DNA of 64,000 bases, taken from positions 7,421,536-7,485,535 of the forward strand of contig NC_070565.1 of NCBI RefSeq assembly GCF_026914185.1, in the 5' to 3' direction. Made by a program: the position numbers and the translations under genes. This stretch comes from Puccinia triticina. Lineage: Eukaryota; Basidiomycota; Pucciniomycetes; Pucciniales; Pucciniaceae. The notes under the pieces are model-generated. The model worked only from the letters and a program-made list of their open reading frames with translations. It searched no databases and was not told the origin of the DNA. This document shows positions 20,262 to 29,885 of this stretch, piece after piece; the first letter of the stretch is position 1, and each line of letters opens with the position of its first letter.

Positions 20262-22763
20262 TCATGCCTTAATTTTTCGTCCTTGAATAGTTATGTTCAC
20301 AAATCCCAACGGGCATGCGTAAGTCAAAGGTGCTGTTGGGTGAATTGGACGTCCTCTACAGTCAAATTCTTCCTCAAAGTCATTCCGGTTGCATCTTCCT
20401 GAATTCTGTTGTCGATTTGCCATCTTGACCTCTCCTGCCGGCAGATTATTCAAGTCTTGGAGAAACTTTGGTGCAATTAGCAAGAGTTCCTCCAAGGTGA
20501 GTGTGAAACTTTGCTTCAGTATTTTCTTCCTTAATCCCCCCCCAACTTTGACTCTATCCACATTCTTCTCCGTTGATTCTTTTGCTGATTCCTCCTCTTT
20601 GCTTTCCGCTTCTTTCTCCGGTAGCCGCTCCTGTTCCTGGTTCTCCTCGCCTTCGCTGCTTCCGTCCTCCGATGTTCCTTCCACCCATGCTCCTGGATAA
20701 CTTGACCTCCTCTTACGTCCTGCTACTGGCTTTTTGTTGGCTTCTTGATTTGGCGCTGAGGGCTTAGGTATAGCTTCTTTGGGTTTTTCCACTTTCTCCG
20801 GTTTGGATTGAGTTGGCTGACTTTCTGTTTCTTTCTCCTTTTCTGCATTTCTAGGTGATCTTCTCAAGCCAAACCCAATCTGAATTTCCTCATCCTCCTC
20901 GCCGTAATGCATCTCTGGTGGACTCCACATCTCCCATCGGTTAGTCGAAATCATGGTTGCTGTTGGCTCATGCGATTTCTCCAATCCCGTGTTTCCTGCC
21001 GCCATATTAGCTCGTATTTCTGCTCCTTCCCTGCTTAACTCAACCCGCTCCGCGTATCGCCGTACCAGTTCCCGAATAGAATCCCCTGTGTCCGATGGAA
21101 TTGGTTCCTTGTTGGGATAGTAATAGTTTGGACCTGACTTGAATACTGCCCGCTTGGTTATGTCTTCACTCAGATGTGAGCAAAACATGACTGTATGGTC
21201 CATCTCCTTACAATAAAAACACTGAATTGGTGGCCGTGAGAACAGTGGTCCTCCTGGTCCTGCCGGTCTAAATCCTGGTGCTGACTGTCTTGGTGCTGCT
21301 AAATGAGGTGGGAAAGGTCTAGAATTTGGGTTAGTATTCAAGTTAGTATTCAAATCCGTACGTAATTTCTTAATTTCCTCCTCCAATGCCTTTACCTTAT
21401 CATTCCCCGCCTCTGGCTGGGGTTTTGCTTGACCTTCCTTGTTGTTTTCTGGATCCTTGCTGACATTCTTACCTTTTGTAGTACCCACATCCATATCCAA
21501 TACCGCCAATGATGCCTCCACGTACTCCTTCAACTGTTCCAGCTTAGGTACCAGTGCCTTTCCGTCCTTGGTCTTGCGTAATTTCTTATTATGCGCCATA
21601 TCACGTGCCACGTCTCGCCGTATCTCCGTTGAAATTGCCTTCCAAAGTGGTTCCCCACTCTCCGTGTTAACGTCCTCGTATCCCATCTTCTTCAAGTATG
21701 CCAGTATTTCCTCAAGATCACCTATAAACGACCGGTACTCCTCCTTTGTTTGGATGCCACCCTTGTCTGCATACTTTTCAACCAAGGTGCCTATTGAGCC
21801 CTCATTGAATCGCCTTTTTGGTGTTGCCCTTCCCCATTTTCGAATGAGTTCCCTCTTCAGCAACTCCCAATCCCGGTTCTCATGGCCCTCCATGTTCTCA
21901 ATACATTCACTAATCTTCCGGTCTTTCACCAAGAATGGCAATTGTAAAGCCACATCTTGTCCACCAGCTTTTTGCATTGAAGCTATCTTTTCCACACGCT
22001 GAATGAACAACTCCACTTCAGTCCCATCAAAATGTAAGTTCATCTTCTTAGTATCTAGTAAAACACCCTTTTCCTCGTCCACTAACTTGATCTCAGCTCG
22101 TGATTTGAACTGACTAGAGTTTGGTGTTGATCCAGGTGTTTCCCCCACGCTATCTGTAATTCCTTGAATGGTGGTGTCCAAACCCACTGCCCCTGGTGTA
22201 AATGGAGTTGACGTTGTAAATCGAAGTGATGGTCCTTGTTGAACTGGAGTTTCAGGTATTGGTACATTTTGTGTTGAAGTTGTAAATCGAAGTGATGCTC
22301 CTTGTTGAACTGGAGTTTCAGGTATTGGTACATTTTGTGGTGCCTTCTTCTCTGCTAGCCATGCTGCCATCATTTCCTTTAGCCCCTTCACTTCTTCAGT
22401 CAACCCAGTAATCCTTACTTGCTGTTCCTGAATGATTTCTGACTGATCTTGCCCTGGTGGATCCATGATGAGTAATCGCTGATATCCAATCAGTTGCTCT
22501 TCCAAATCTTCTGACTTCTTCCTGGTGACTTGATCACAATATTCACTAAGAAATTCTCTCTCTTGCTCCGTCAAATCCCCGTATTCCCACTCCCTGGTGT
22601 TGTAATCCAGACTTAAATCCAAACCCCACCACGTACGCCAAATCCTATCCCGTCTTTCACTTGCTGATGATATCCTATCCTCGTCCTGATCCTCGCCGTC
22701 CACTCCTGAGATCCTGTTCTTGCCGTTATCTGTTCCTGAAATCCTGTCCTCGCCGCCGTCCAC
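20262..22763 (-). CDS. gag: Gag polyprotein with CCHC zinc knuckle
   Basis: An open frame of 833 codons. The capsid-like region reads 'MNLHFDGTEVELFIQRVEKI' and 'WELLKRELIRKWGR'. A zinc knuckle CFYCKEMDHTVMFC fits C-x2-C-x4-H-x4-C. A 22-residue unit starting 'QNVPIPETPVQQG' is tandemly duplicated (about 22200-22335). The frame is open from a TAA upstream without an ATG; the codon at 22763 is GTG and the first in-frame ATG is at 22466 ('MDPPGQDQSE'), so the true start is uncertain. The C-terminus ('NITIQGRKIKA') leads straight into the TGA and the protease. Confidence 0.9.
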   Translation of the reverse strand: MDGGEDRISGTDNGKNRISGVDGEDQDEDRISSASERRDRIWRTWWGLDLSLDYNTREWEYGDLTEQEREFLSEYCDQVTRKKSEDLEEQLIGYQRLLIMDPPGQDQSEIIQEQQVRITGLTEEVKGLKEMMAAWLAEKKAPQNVPIPETPVQQGASLRFTTSTQNVPIPETPVQQGPSLRFTTSTPFTPGAVGLDTTIQGITDSVGETPGSTPNSSQFKSRAEIKLVDEEKGVLLDTKKMNLHFDGTEVELFIQRVEKIASMQKAGGQDVALQLPFLVKDRKISECIENMEGHENRDWELLKRELIRKWGRATPKRRFNEGSIGTLVEKYADKGGIQTKEEYRSFIGDLEEILAYLKKMGYEDVNTESGEPLWKAISTEIRRDVARDMAHNKKLRKTKDGKALVPKLEQLKEYVEASLAVLDMDVGTTKGKNVSKDPENNKEGQAKPQPEAGNDKVKALEEEIKKLRTDLNTNLNTNPNSRPFPPHLAAPRQSAPGFRPAGPGGPLFSRPPIQCFYCKEMDHTVMFCSHLSEDITKRAVFKSGPNYYYPNKEPIPSDTGDSIRELVRRYAERVELSREGAEIRANMAAGNTGLEKSHEPTATMISTNRWEMWSPPEMHYGEEDEEIQIGFGLRRSPRNAEKEKETESQPTQSKPEKVEKPKEAIPKPSAPNQEANKKPVAGRKRRSSYPGAWVEGTSEDGSSEGEENQEQERLPEKEAESKEEESAKESTEKNVDRVKVGGGLRKKILKQSFTLTLEELLLIAPKFLQDLNNLPAGEVKMANRQQNSGRCNRNDFEEEFDCRGRPIHPTAPLTYACPLGFVNITIQGRKIKA

Positions 22764-22851
22764 TTGACTATCTTGATCCTCCGTTAGTTGAAGTTACTGA
22801 TGATCTTCTTAAATTGTTTGATGACTTGATGATCTTTCCAAAGGTAATCGG

Positions 22852-22868
22852 CCACTGTTGGGACACCA
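22852..22868 (-). promoter_or_regulatory. Primer binding site
   Basis: On the minus strand TGGTGTCCCAACAGTGG begins two bases inside the 5' LTR. TGG complements a tRNA 3' CCA and the following bases would pair with an acceptor/T-arm. The exact tRNA was not identified. Confidence 0.75.
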
Positions 22869-22870
22869 GA

Positions 22871-24447
22871 TGTAGGGACTCTTGTGGGACACTTAAATGT
22901 TTATTTGGTGAAAATATCCTCTGAGGGGGAAATAAATTGCTAATAGGTTGAAAGGCTATTACAACTTACGGGTGGTTTGAAAGACCTGCCCCTCTAATGG
23001 TACTATGCAAATAACTAAGAGTCTTGTAATCAATATTTATAAGGATGTGGCTGATTCCAAGATAGATCTTACTTTTGTATAGTAATCTCTATCAGACCTA
23101 GATTCCTCAAATCACTATTCTTGCAGATCTGTTACAACTTCTGATGCTAGAGGGATAATGTAATCCAGTGGGATCAATTATGTAAAATACAATTGTTGTT
23201 GATGTTGGGTTGTTGATGAGAAGGTTGGTAATGATCTCTTCCTTAAGCAATCTCTTGATAAGGCACTTTAATCAATACTAGAGCTCCTGGTTGCTACTAC
23301 ACTACTACTACTTGTTATAATTGTTGTTGATGAAGTTGGTAATAATCTCTTCCTTAACAATCTCTTGATAAGGCACTTTAATTACTACTAGAGCTCCTGA
23401 CTACTACTACTACTACTGACTCAAACTTAACACTACCACTACCACTACCACTACCACTAAAATACCACTAAACTACCACTGTAACTAAACTAACCACTGT
23501 GACCAAACCTCTGTAGGCTGATGGGGAAAAGATCTGATGAGGGGGGGAAAGAGGCCTCCTTATATATTGAAGGGTAAGGGAATTTAGCTCCAGGGGAACT
23601 CCTTGTGAGGGCTATTTTCTGCAGGGGATATCAGTTGCACAGCAAGATATGCATGTGTTGCACTGCCTGCCAAACAATTAGGTAATGGATTCTGCAGGAG
23701 GGGATATCAGTTGCACAGCAATATATGCATGTGTTGCACTGCCTGCCAAAGAATGATGTAATTGATTCTGCAGGCAGGCTCCTTGAACACCTTATCTGCC
23801 TGCATATGCTGCACTGCATGATATCATGTGTTGCTAGGTGACCCAAACAACCTTCCGTAACCTACCATATGCCTGCATGTCCAGCTGTTGCCTTCTTCCA
23901 TCCAGAATATTGGGGGTCAAAGCCTCTCCTCCCACCTTGCTCCATCCTTCCTTCTTCCTCCTCCCTAATTAATACTTACATCCATATCCCATCATACTGA
24001 ATCCTAGACCCTTATAAAGTAATATACCACCCTTATAAAGATAACATACCCTTACACAAGTAATATACCCTTATAACACTGCCTTACTTGATACACCACA
24101 CCATCCTCCCTTCCATTCCTGGTTGAGACATGTGCTTTCAATACCTTCCACCTCTTCTATTGATAAAATCCTTCCACCTCCCTGCCATCCTACCTAGTCA
24201 TGGTCCTCCATTCCATCCCTGATCACGCCGTCCATCCTACATGATCCTAGTCTGCCGTTCCGTCCGTGCTAACACTATCCCTCATCCATCTGTCTGTATC
24301 TGTAATGAATCCATTCCTCCCATCAACACCTACACTGCTTGTATTAAATATAACTTCCTCCTCTTATAATGAATGATAGATGTATCTATGCTGTCTCAAT
24401 ACCTCTGCAATGTGCTTTTGGCATTGTCACGCCAATGGAGCACCACA
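22871..24447 (-). repeat. 5' LTR of the 13.8-kb element
   Basis: 1577 bp, the partner of 10629-12205, with the same ends and duplications. Adjacent on the right is the CCGT target duplication (24448-24451). Confidence 0.95.
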
Positions 24448-24607
24448 CCGTTGGGGCTATGGAACTGGTTAGAGGCCGGAAAAGTCCTCTCCATCCACTT
24501 AGTCCCCCAACCATGGCGTCTACTCAACCTACTATCACCCAACCAAATAACCCAAGGGAGCCAAGGAAGGTCCAACGTTGGACTGACAATGGCGTCAAGC
24601 CCATTGA

Positions 24608-25116
24608 CAACGCCGCAACCGCTGCGCTTTGCTGATAAAAGCGCCAAAATAGAGAAGCGCAGCAGCCATCCGCTTTTCCTGGCGCCAAAAAGCAAAAGTG
24701 TCAGCGGGTAGATGCTGTTTTCAGCGTCAGCGAAGCAAAAATACCACTGCACAGATCTTCACTGTTAAATAGCGCAGTGATTTTTTTCCGCTTCCCCTGC
24801 AAAATAGCGCAGCAAAAGCGGCACAGCGGCTGGGAGCGCTTTTCTTCGCTTTTAGAAGATTTTTGCTGCAGAAAGCGGTTCTAGCACAGAGCACTGCGGT
24901 GCTTTTGCCCGCTGCGCCGCTTTTTGCTGCAAATAGCGGTGAGAGCGGAGAAAAAAGATGCACAAAAACAAACCTTACCTGGTTTTTGGGCAGGATTATC
25001 AGAATTTCAGGTAAATTCACCGCTTTTCAGCGCATAGCGCAGCAATTTTGCGCTTTTTCAGCGGTTAGCGCAGCGGAAGACCTGCTGCGCGCCGCTGAAA
25101 AACCGCGCTGAAATCT

Positions 25117-25149
<33 letters not shown>

Positions 25150-25275
25150 CCTCCTGTATCAATTAGCAAAAAGCGCAGCAGTTCACTCGCTGCCAAAAGC
25201 TTTAGCGAAGCGGGTCCAAAACCGCTGCGCTTTTGCTAGACTTCCCGCTGTGGCAGTGTAGCGGCTGCGGTGTTG
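24608..25275. mobile_element. hAT-like non-autonomous element, AGCGC-rich
   Basis: Ends CAACGCCGCAACCGCTGCG and, inverted, CAACACCGCAGCCGCTACA. Flanked by CCATTGA on both sides (24601-24607 and 25276-25282). The ~668-bp body is dense in AGCGCAGC/CGCTGCGC words and holds a ~31-bp poly-T (about 25119-25149). There is no coding capacity. The 5'-CA terminus and 7-8-bp duplication fit hAT. Confidence 0.75.
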
Positions 25276-25629
25276 CCATTGAGCATGACCATCCTCCTGC
25301 GCTGGCTTGAGGTCCCAGGCAACTACATGCAATTGAGGTTTGCATCCCCAATTGGCGGCACCTGGCTGTCCCAAGATGACATATGCCAGGAGATAGTTGC
25401 AATTTTAGAAGATAATCACCTGCATCACCAACACAACTGGAGACGTAGGTTGCCTTGAGTGATCCTGTGGCTTTGGCGTGTGACAGATTGACTGACTGCT
25501 GGTCATGTTCTGGGATTTGGTCACAGGGGTAGGCCATCACATATTAGACCTCAAATGGTCTTACCTCTCTGCTGCCAATTTCATGGAACACATCAGAGGA
25601 TGAGGTCATGATAGACTCAGTGGTGTGAC

Positions 25630-26275
25630 CAGCGGTGGGCAGATACGTTCTCCAAATGGATAACTCTGCCGGTAACGTGACCTTTACAGTTACGTTATCT
25701 GCTAGTTACAGATATCCAATTTGGAGTTACGATATCTCCTGCAGAAAATGGCCTCCAATTTATCTAGTTACGTTCCCTGGTTATTTTAAACAAAACCAGT
25801 TACGTTACATTTTTTCCCAGATTTGGGTAACTTTGGTGTAACTTTCTGGTAAAGGCCCTGATTTGTGGTTGTTTTTATCAATATGAGCGAGATGTTTGCT
25901 CAAGTTGACACTAAACAACCACATAAACTCAGTATGCTGCCAGGAAGCCACATTAAAAGTTGTTCAGAGTGAGGGTTGAACCCACACCTTCAAACGTCAC
26001 TAACCTGAGAGAGGCAAGCCTTAACCAATAAGCTAAAGACATGATACCAACTTGCAATTTTTTCATAAATCTCAACCCCCTTTACAAAAAGCTCTATATC
26101 AAAAAAGTTACGTTACCAAAAACATAAAAAATCAGGTTGAAAAAAAAGTTACTTTACTATACTTTACTGCAAGAATTTTGTACGTTACCAAAATGGCCAA
26201 TTTGGATAACTAAAAAGATGTTACGTTATCCAATTTCACTGCTGTAACGTAAAGTAACGTATCTGCCCACCGCTG
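25630..26275. mobile_element. hAT-like MITE rich in ACGTTAC motifs
   Basis: The left end CAGCGGTGGGCAGATACGTT is matched by its inverse AACGTATCTGCCCACCGCTG at the right end. GGTGTGAC flanks both sides (25622-25629 and 26275-26282, sharing one base with the terminus). Length is about 645 bp. A further internal inverted relation of 'gttacgtt' blocks runs inward from both ends. Non-coding apart from a tRNA-like segment. Confidence 0.85.
25966..26042 (-). repeat. tRNA-like segment with A-box and B-box
   Basis: On the minus strand TAGCTTATTGG (26035-26025) fits the A-box consensus TRGYNNARNNGG in spirit, and GGGTTCAACCC (25983-25973) resembles the B-box, at tRNA-like spacing. The anticodon stem does not pair well, so this is a tRNA-derived or degenerate copy rather than a working gene. 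It sits inside the hAT-like MITE. Confidence 0.4.
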
Positions 26276-27604
26276 GTGTGACGGATCAGATTGTCTTAGG
26301 TCAGTTTTCTCCAGTACTCCAGTACTGGGGCAAGCTGTGGCCGCTAATACTCATGCATGATTGCTGCCCCAGATTATATTTGGAGGCTATGTAAATATTG
26401 GGATGTCCTGCATCCTATCATGCGCTCTGGAGGTCTTCACAAGGGAACAACGACAAATGGGGCCCGCCTGCGGGAACAAGACATAGGAGAGCTGATTGGA
26501 ATCACACAGAGGCGCAAGGCCTTCAACCAGGCCAACAGAGAGGCCATCACCAAAGGAGCTGAGGATGGCTCCAACAGCGAAGCCACCAACAGCAACTGAT
26601 TCAACTGGGTTTTCATTTCTGATTGAGACACATAGATAGAAGAAAGTTTTTTCTGTTATCATGTTTGTTTTGTGATCACCCTTCACAAGCCTAAGAGATA
26701 TGAGATGAGATAACATGAGATACCCAGGAGAAAAGGAATGAGCAGGAACGAAGTGAGACACTTGAGATATCTATTCCTAGGGGCAAGACTGCAAGTGAGT
26801 AATTCACCTCAAGGCACTTAGCCTGTACACAGTCCCAATGAGCCCAAGCATTATAAGATTTGGTTGTATCCGGCAAAGGAGCCTCTTCAGCCGAAGTCTT
26901 GAAGTTGTCCCATGCATCCCCAAATTGGGCAAGCATATTGTGCAATGTCAGAAGTTGATCCATTGAATTATCTCATTTATGTCTGAGGGCTTCTGGATGG
27001 CCAGGTGCAAGTGTTGAAGCACGGCCCATTGTCCCTCGAGAATCCCAATTGTATGCTCATTCCGAACTTGCAACCGTGCAAGGCAGTAATTGAACTCCAT
27101 GTTTTACTTGATGTAGGCAGCAGGGGCCTTGTAAGCTGGGATGCACTGCGGACTCAATTTGTACGACTGCGGACTCAATTTGTACGCTGAGTCCACAATG
27201 AGATACTGGCCTGTGGATTAGGAGATTGTTAGTACACCACGGGGCGCCTTTTTGGAAAAGGCTGACATCCCGCAGATGATTTGGGCTGAAAAGTGTCCGC
27301 ATGATGTCCAGGGAGCATCCAGCAGATGCCAGGTGCACTGAGCATCACTTGGACGCTTTTGGATGCATCCAAGTGATGTTCAGCCCTCAAAGACATCTTT
27401 TTTTTTTTTTTAAAGTGCAGATTCGATTTGACATTGCGCACTATTGTGTATACCCTCCGTTTGTAAGTAAAAAAGCATCTACAGGCTAAAAAAAAACAAA
27501 TCTAAGTATTGGGAGAGTGCCCGCATCACTTATAGCTTGAGGTTAAACTAGCTTAGATTAAGGAATCAAAGGAGGAAGAAAAGTGGGAAAGAAGTGTGCT
27601 ATCA

Positions 27605-29885
27605 TGTGTTCCATTGACGTCTCTTGCGGATTTGGAGATCATGCGCCATTGTTGGGCAATTCTTAGACCACGGCGAATGAGCAAACTTTTCATCTAGTCG
27701 GTTAACTGTCTTGTTGGAGGTGATCTGTTCTTGCGAAATACAAACGCAGCAAGTTTGTGCAGTTGGAGCAGAAGATTTACACTTGGTCAAGTCGTGGTTT
27801 CCATGGCATTTGCTGCATTGTGGGTTGTTTTTGCATCACTTTGCTGTGTGGCCGATCCGCCAGCAGCGGAAACATTGTGGTATTGATCGTGTGTAATGAG
27901 CTCCTTGATACATTTCATTTTGGAGGAAGAGGCCAGTTTGTTCTATCTTGAGTGCAATGTCTTTATCAAGGAGTTGTAGTACTATTGATCTGTTCTTTTT
28001 TTCTTTGTCCGCTGGATTGCTTAACCAGCGCGCCAATTGAATTAAGCTTGGATCAATTCAATTTTGTGTGCCTAGGGCCTCTAAATGGCTTCGGTTGGTA
28101 GGTTCAAAAATGGTGGTGTAAAGCTCAAAAGCGTTCCTGAGAACCTTTTGCTGAGTGCGGAAAGGGATGAATGAGGTTACCTCTGCCTTTCCTGGGTCAC
28201 TAGACACTAAAACAAGCCCCCCAATCTACGATTGGAAGGTTTATGTAGTGATAGTGGAGGTGTATCAAAAGATAGCCTACTTTGAGCAGGTGGCTTAAGG
28301 GTTATGGTAATGTAGCTGATGTGTAAGTGTTGTAATGAGGTTGTAATTTGTATGTAAGGGTGTAAAACCACAATATAGAGTGGGGCTAATACTGTAGAGT
28401 GAGCAAGTATTGTACTGTTATGGGGTAAGCTGAGTGCAAGTAGTTTGCTGAGAGAAATTACAACTGGGGGGAGCAGAGCCTCCTTAAATAGAAAAGAGTG
28501 AGACATTTTAGCTCCAGGGGAACAAGAGAATGAGGGGTTTTAGCTGCCTTGAAGATTACAATGAGGTATTTTGGCTGGTGGTTGACAGGTCACATGAGGT
28601 CATGATGTCATATGAGGGAATTCAGCTAGTAAGAAATAGGAGGTGAGATATTTTAGCTGGCCTGGCCTGTCAACTGATGTCATCTGCAAGCTGCATGAGG
28701 GGTTTTTGCTATCTTGACACCTGCATGATGTCATCTGTCAACTGTCAGACTGCATAAGCCTGCATCAAGTGTGCACAACACTGCATGACACTGCATGACA
28801 TGTGCATAACACAATGAAATGAGTGCAGCTGATGAGCTAAAGTATATGTAAAGGTTTAGACAAGCTGTCAGGGTGGTCCATGTAACGGATTACATGTCCT
28901 GGGTAAGTGTGGTTCATGTAACAGATTACATGACCTGAGTATGGTGTTTTGTGTGTATGTAACTGAATGATGGTGTCTTGAAGGGGTTGTATCTTCTGAT
29001 CCAGAGGGGTGTAAGGTGTGTTGTCCATGGTGTCCTGTGTAGTATTGGCCGGAGAATCCCGTGGTGTCGCCGTATTGGTTGATTTGAGAGTGTACATATG
29101 AGAAAAAAAGGATATTTTGAAATGGGCTAGATGGGTAACCATAAAGCATACCACAGCGGGTATACTGTGTAGCAGCACCGGGTATCAATTTGGAAAATTT
29201 ATGAGGCTGGGGCAGAAAAGCTTGGTCCCCTTGTGTTTGTTTTCAAGCATCCATCGAGCTTTGGGTCGAGACGGAGTGTAGATTTTCAGGTCTTTCAAAG
29301 GCAGGACCGCAATCCCTGCCACTTCAGCTGGCGCGGAGTCGGTGGAGGTGTCGATCGAGGCCAAAGCCTTGTTGATATTAGTTGTGATTTCAGTAGCTGA
29401 CAACAAGTCAAGTTCGGCGAATCCGGGGGGAGTGCGGATTACTAGGCTAGCTGTCTTGAATTTGTTTATTACTTTGTTTGTCGGAGCTTTAAACTTGGGA
29501 TCCTTCGGCTGAGTCCCCTTTTTTTTGGGTCACTTTGTTGGTTTGCGGCAACCGAAGCCCAAGTCGAGTGCGGGGGGATAGTGGTTGGGATTGGTCGTTG
29601 TTCTATGCAGTCCAATCGTTCAAGTATCTTTTCAAGAGTCTGATTTTCCGGTTTGTTGTTTGTGCTGGGTTTGATATTCTCTAAGGCTCTCTGTATCGCA
29701 AGAGTGCTTCGTAGTGCATGGACAATTTGATCGAGATTGAGTACCTGAGTCGGGTTTTTGCTTGAGGCTGCATCATTGAGGAATTGGATAAGAGTTCCAG
29801 TTATCTGGATAGCCGTCTGAATAGGTGTCTCCTGGAGGGATACGGCGGGTGGGGGTGGTGGATCTGGGGCAGGTGATGGAGACAT
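27605..29885 (-). pseudogene. LINE ORF1 (gag-like, zinc knuckles), interrupted
   Basis: Starts 'MSPSPAPDPPPPPAVSLQET' at 29885. A frame shift lies in the A-run near 29519-29527, after which the frame continues ('LLSATEITTNINKALASID', 'PSRPKARWMLENKHKG') to about 29180. After the insertion it resumes at about 28216 with 'SSDPGKAEVTSF', 'LARWLSNPADKEKKNRSIV' and 'LQNEMYQGAHYTRSIPQCFR'. CCHC-type knuckles follow ('CFRCWRIGHTAKWC', 'CTKC'-like). The order (helical gag-like part, RRM-like middle, CCHC) fits Tad1/I-clade ORF1, by recall of the family. ORF2 is absent. Confidence 0.65.
28217..29180 (-). mobile_element. LTR-like insertion within LINE ORF1
   Basis: Interrupts ORF1 coding sequence. In minus orientation it has a promoter-like CTATTTAAGGAGGCTC (about 28494-28479), a downstream leader rich in 'ttacaac', and the word 'ggatcagaagatac', which is also in the LTR-like stretch at 50180. 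It has no coding capacity and is therefore probably a solo LTR. Exact ends and target duplication were not resolved. Confidence 0.5.

Larger units (their letters stand above)
10629..24447 (-). mobile_element. Complete Ty3/gypsy-type LTR retrotransposon (13.8 kb)
   Basis: Two 1577-bp LTRs (10629-12205 and 22871-24447) begin TGTAGGG and end CCACA on the + strand. They are flanked by the 4-bp duplication CCGT (10625-10628 and 24448-24451). The primer site is inside the right LTR and a purine tract is inside the left LTR, so transcription runs right to left. The order along the element is 5' LTR, gag, protease, unknown ORF, an antisense spliced gene, pol, 3' LTR. Comparing the LTRs by eye I found only two substitutions (A/G near 10797/23041 and C/A near 11927/24168), so insertion is recent. 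The order RT-RNaseH-integrase makes it Ty3/gypsy. Confidence 0.95.
24512..26599 (+). pseudogene. PIF/Harbinger accessory (Myb-like) gene, broken by two insertions
   Basis: The + strand fragments in order are: an N-terminal 'PREPRKVQRWTDNGVKPID' (to 24607); after the first insertion, 'LLRWLEVPGNYMQLRF' and 'DDICQEIVAILEDNHLHH' (25283-25440); after the second insertion, 'LCKYWDVLHPIMRS' followed by a polar tail to the stop at 26599. The WTD-x-GVK...LLRWLEVPGNY pattern is a Myb/SANT-like DNA-binding domain of the kind encoded beside PIF/Harbinger transposases. The insertions are 24608-25275 and about 25630-26275, each with its own target duplication. The frame is also off by one at the first junction. 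It pairs with the minus-strand transposase relic at 26760-32406. Confidence 0.65.

Noticed and set aside
24607..25250. Protein-coding interpretation of the AGCGC-rich stretch (small frames on both strands)
   Set aside because: Composition-driven frames inside an element with TIRs and a target duplication.
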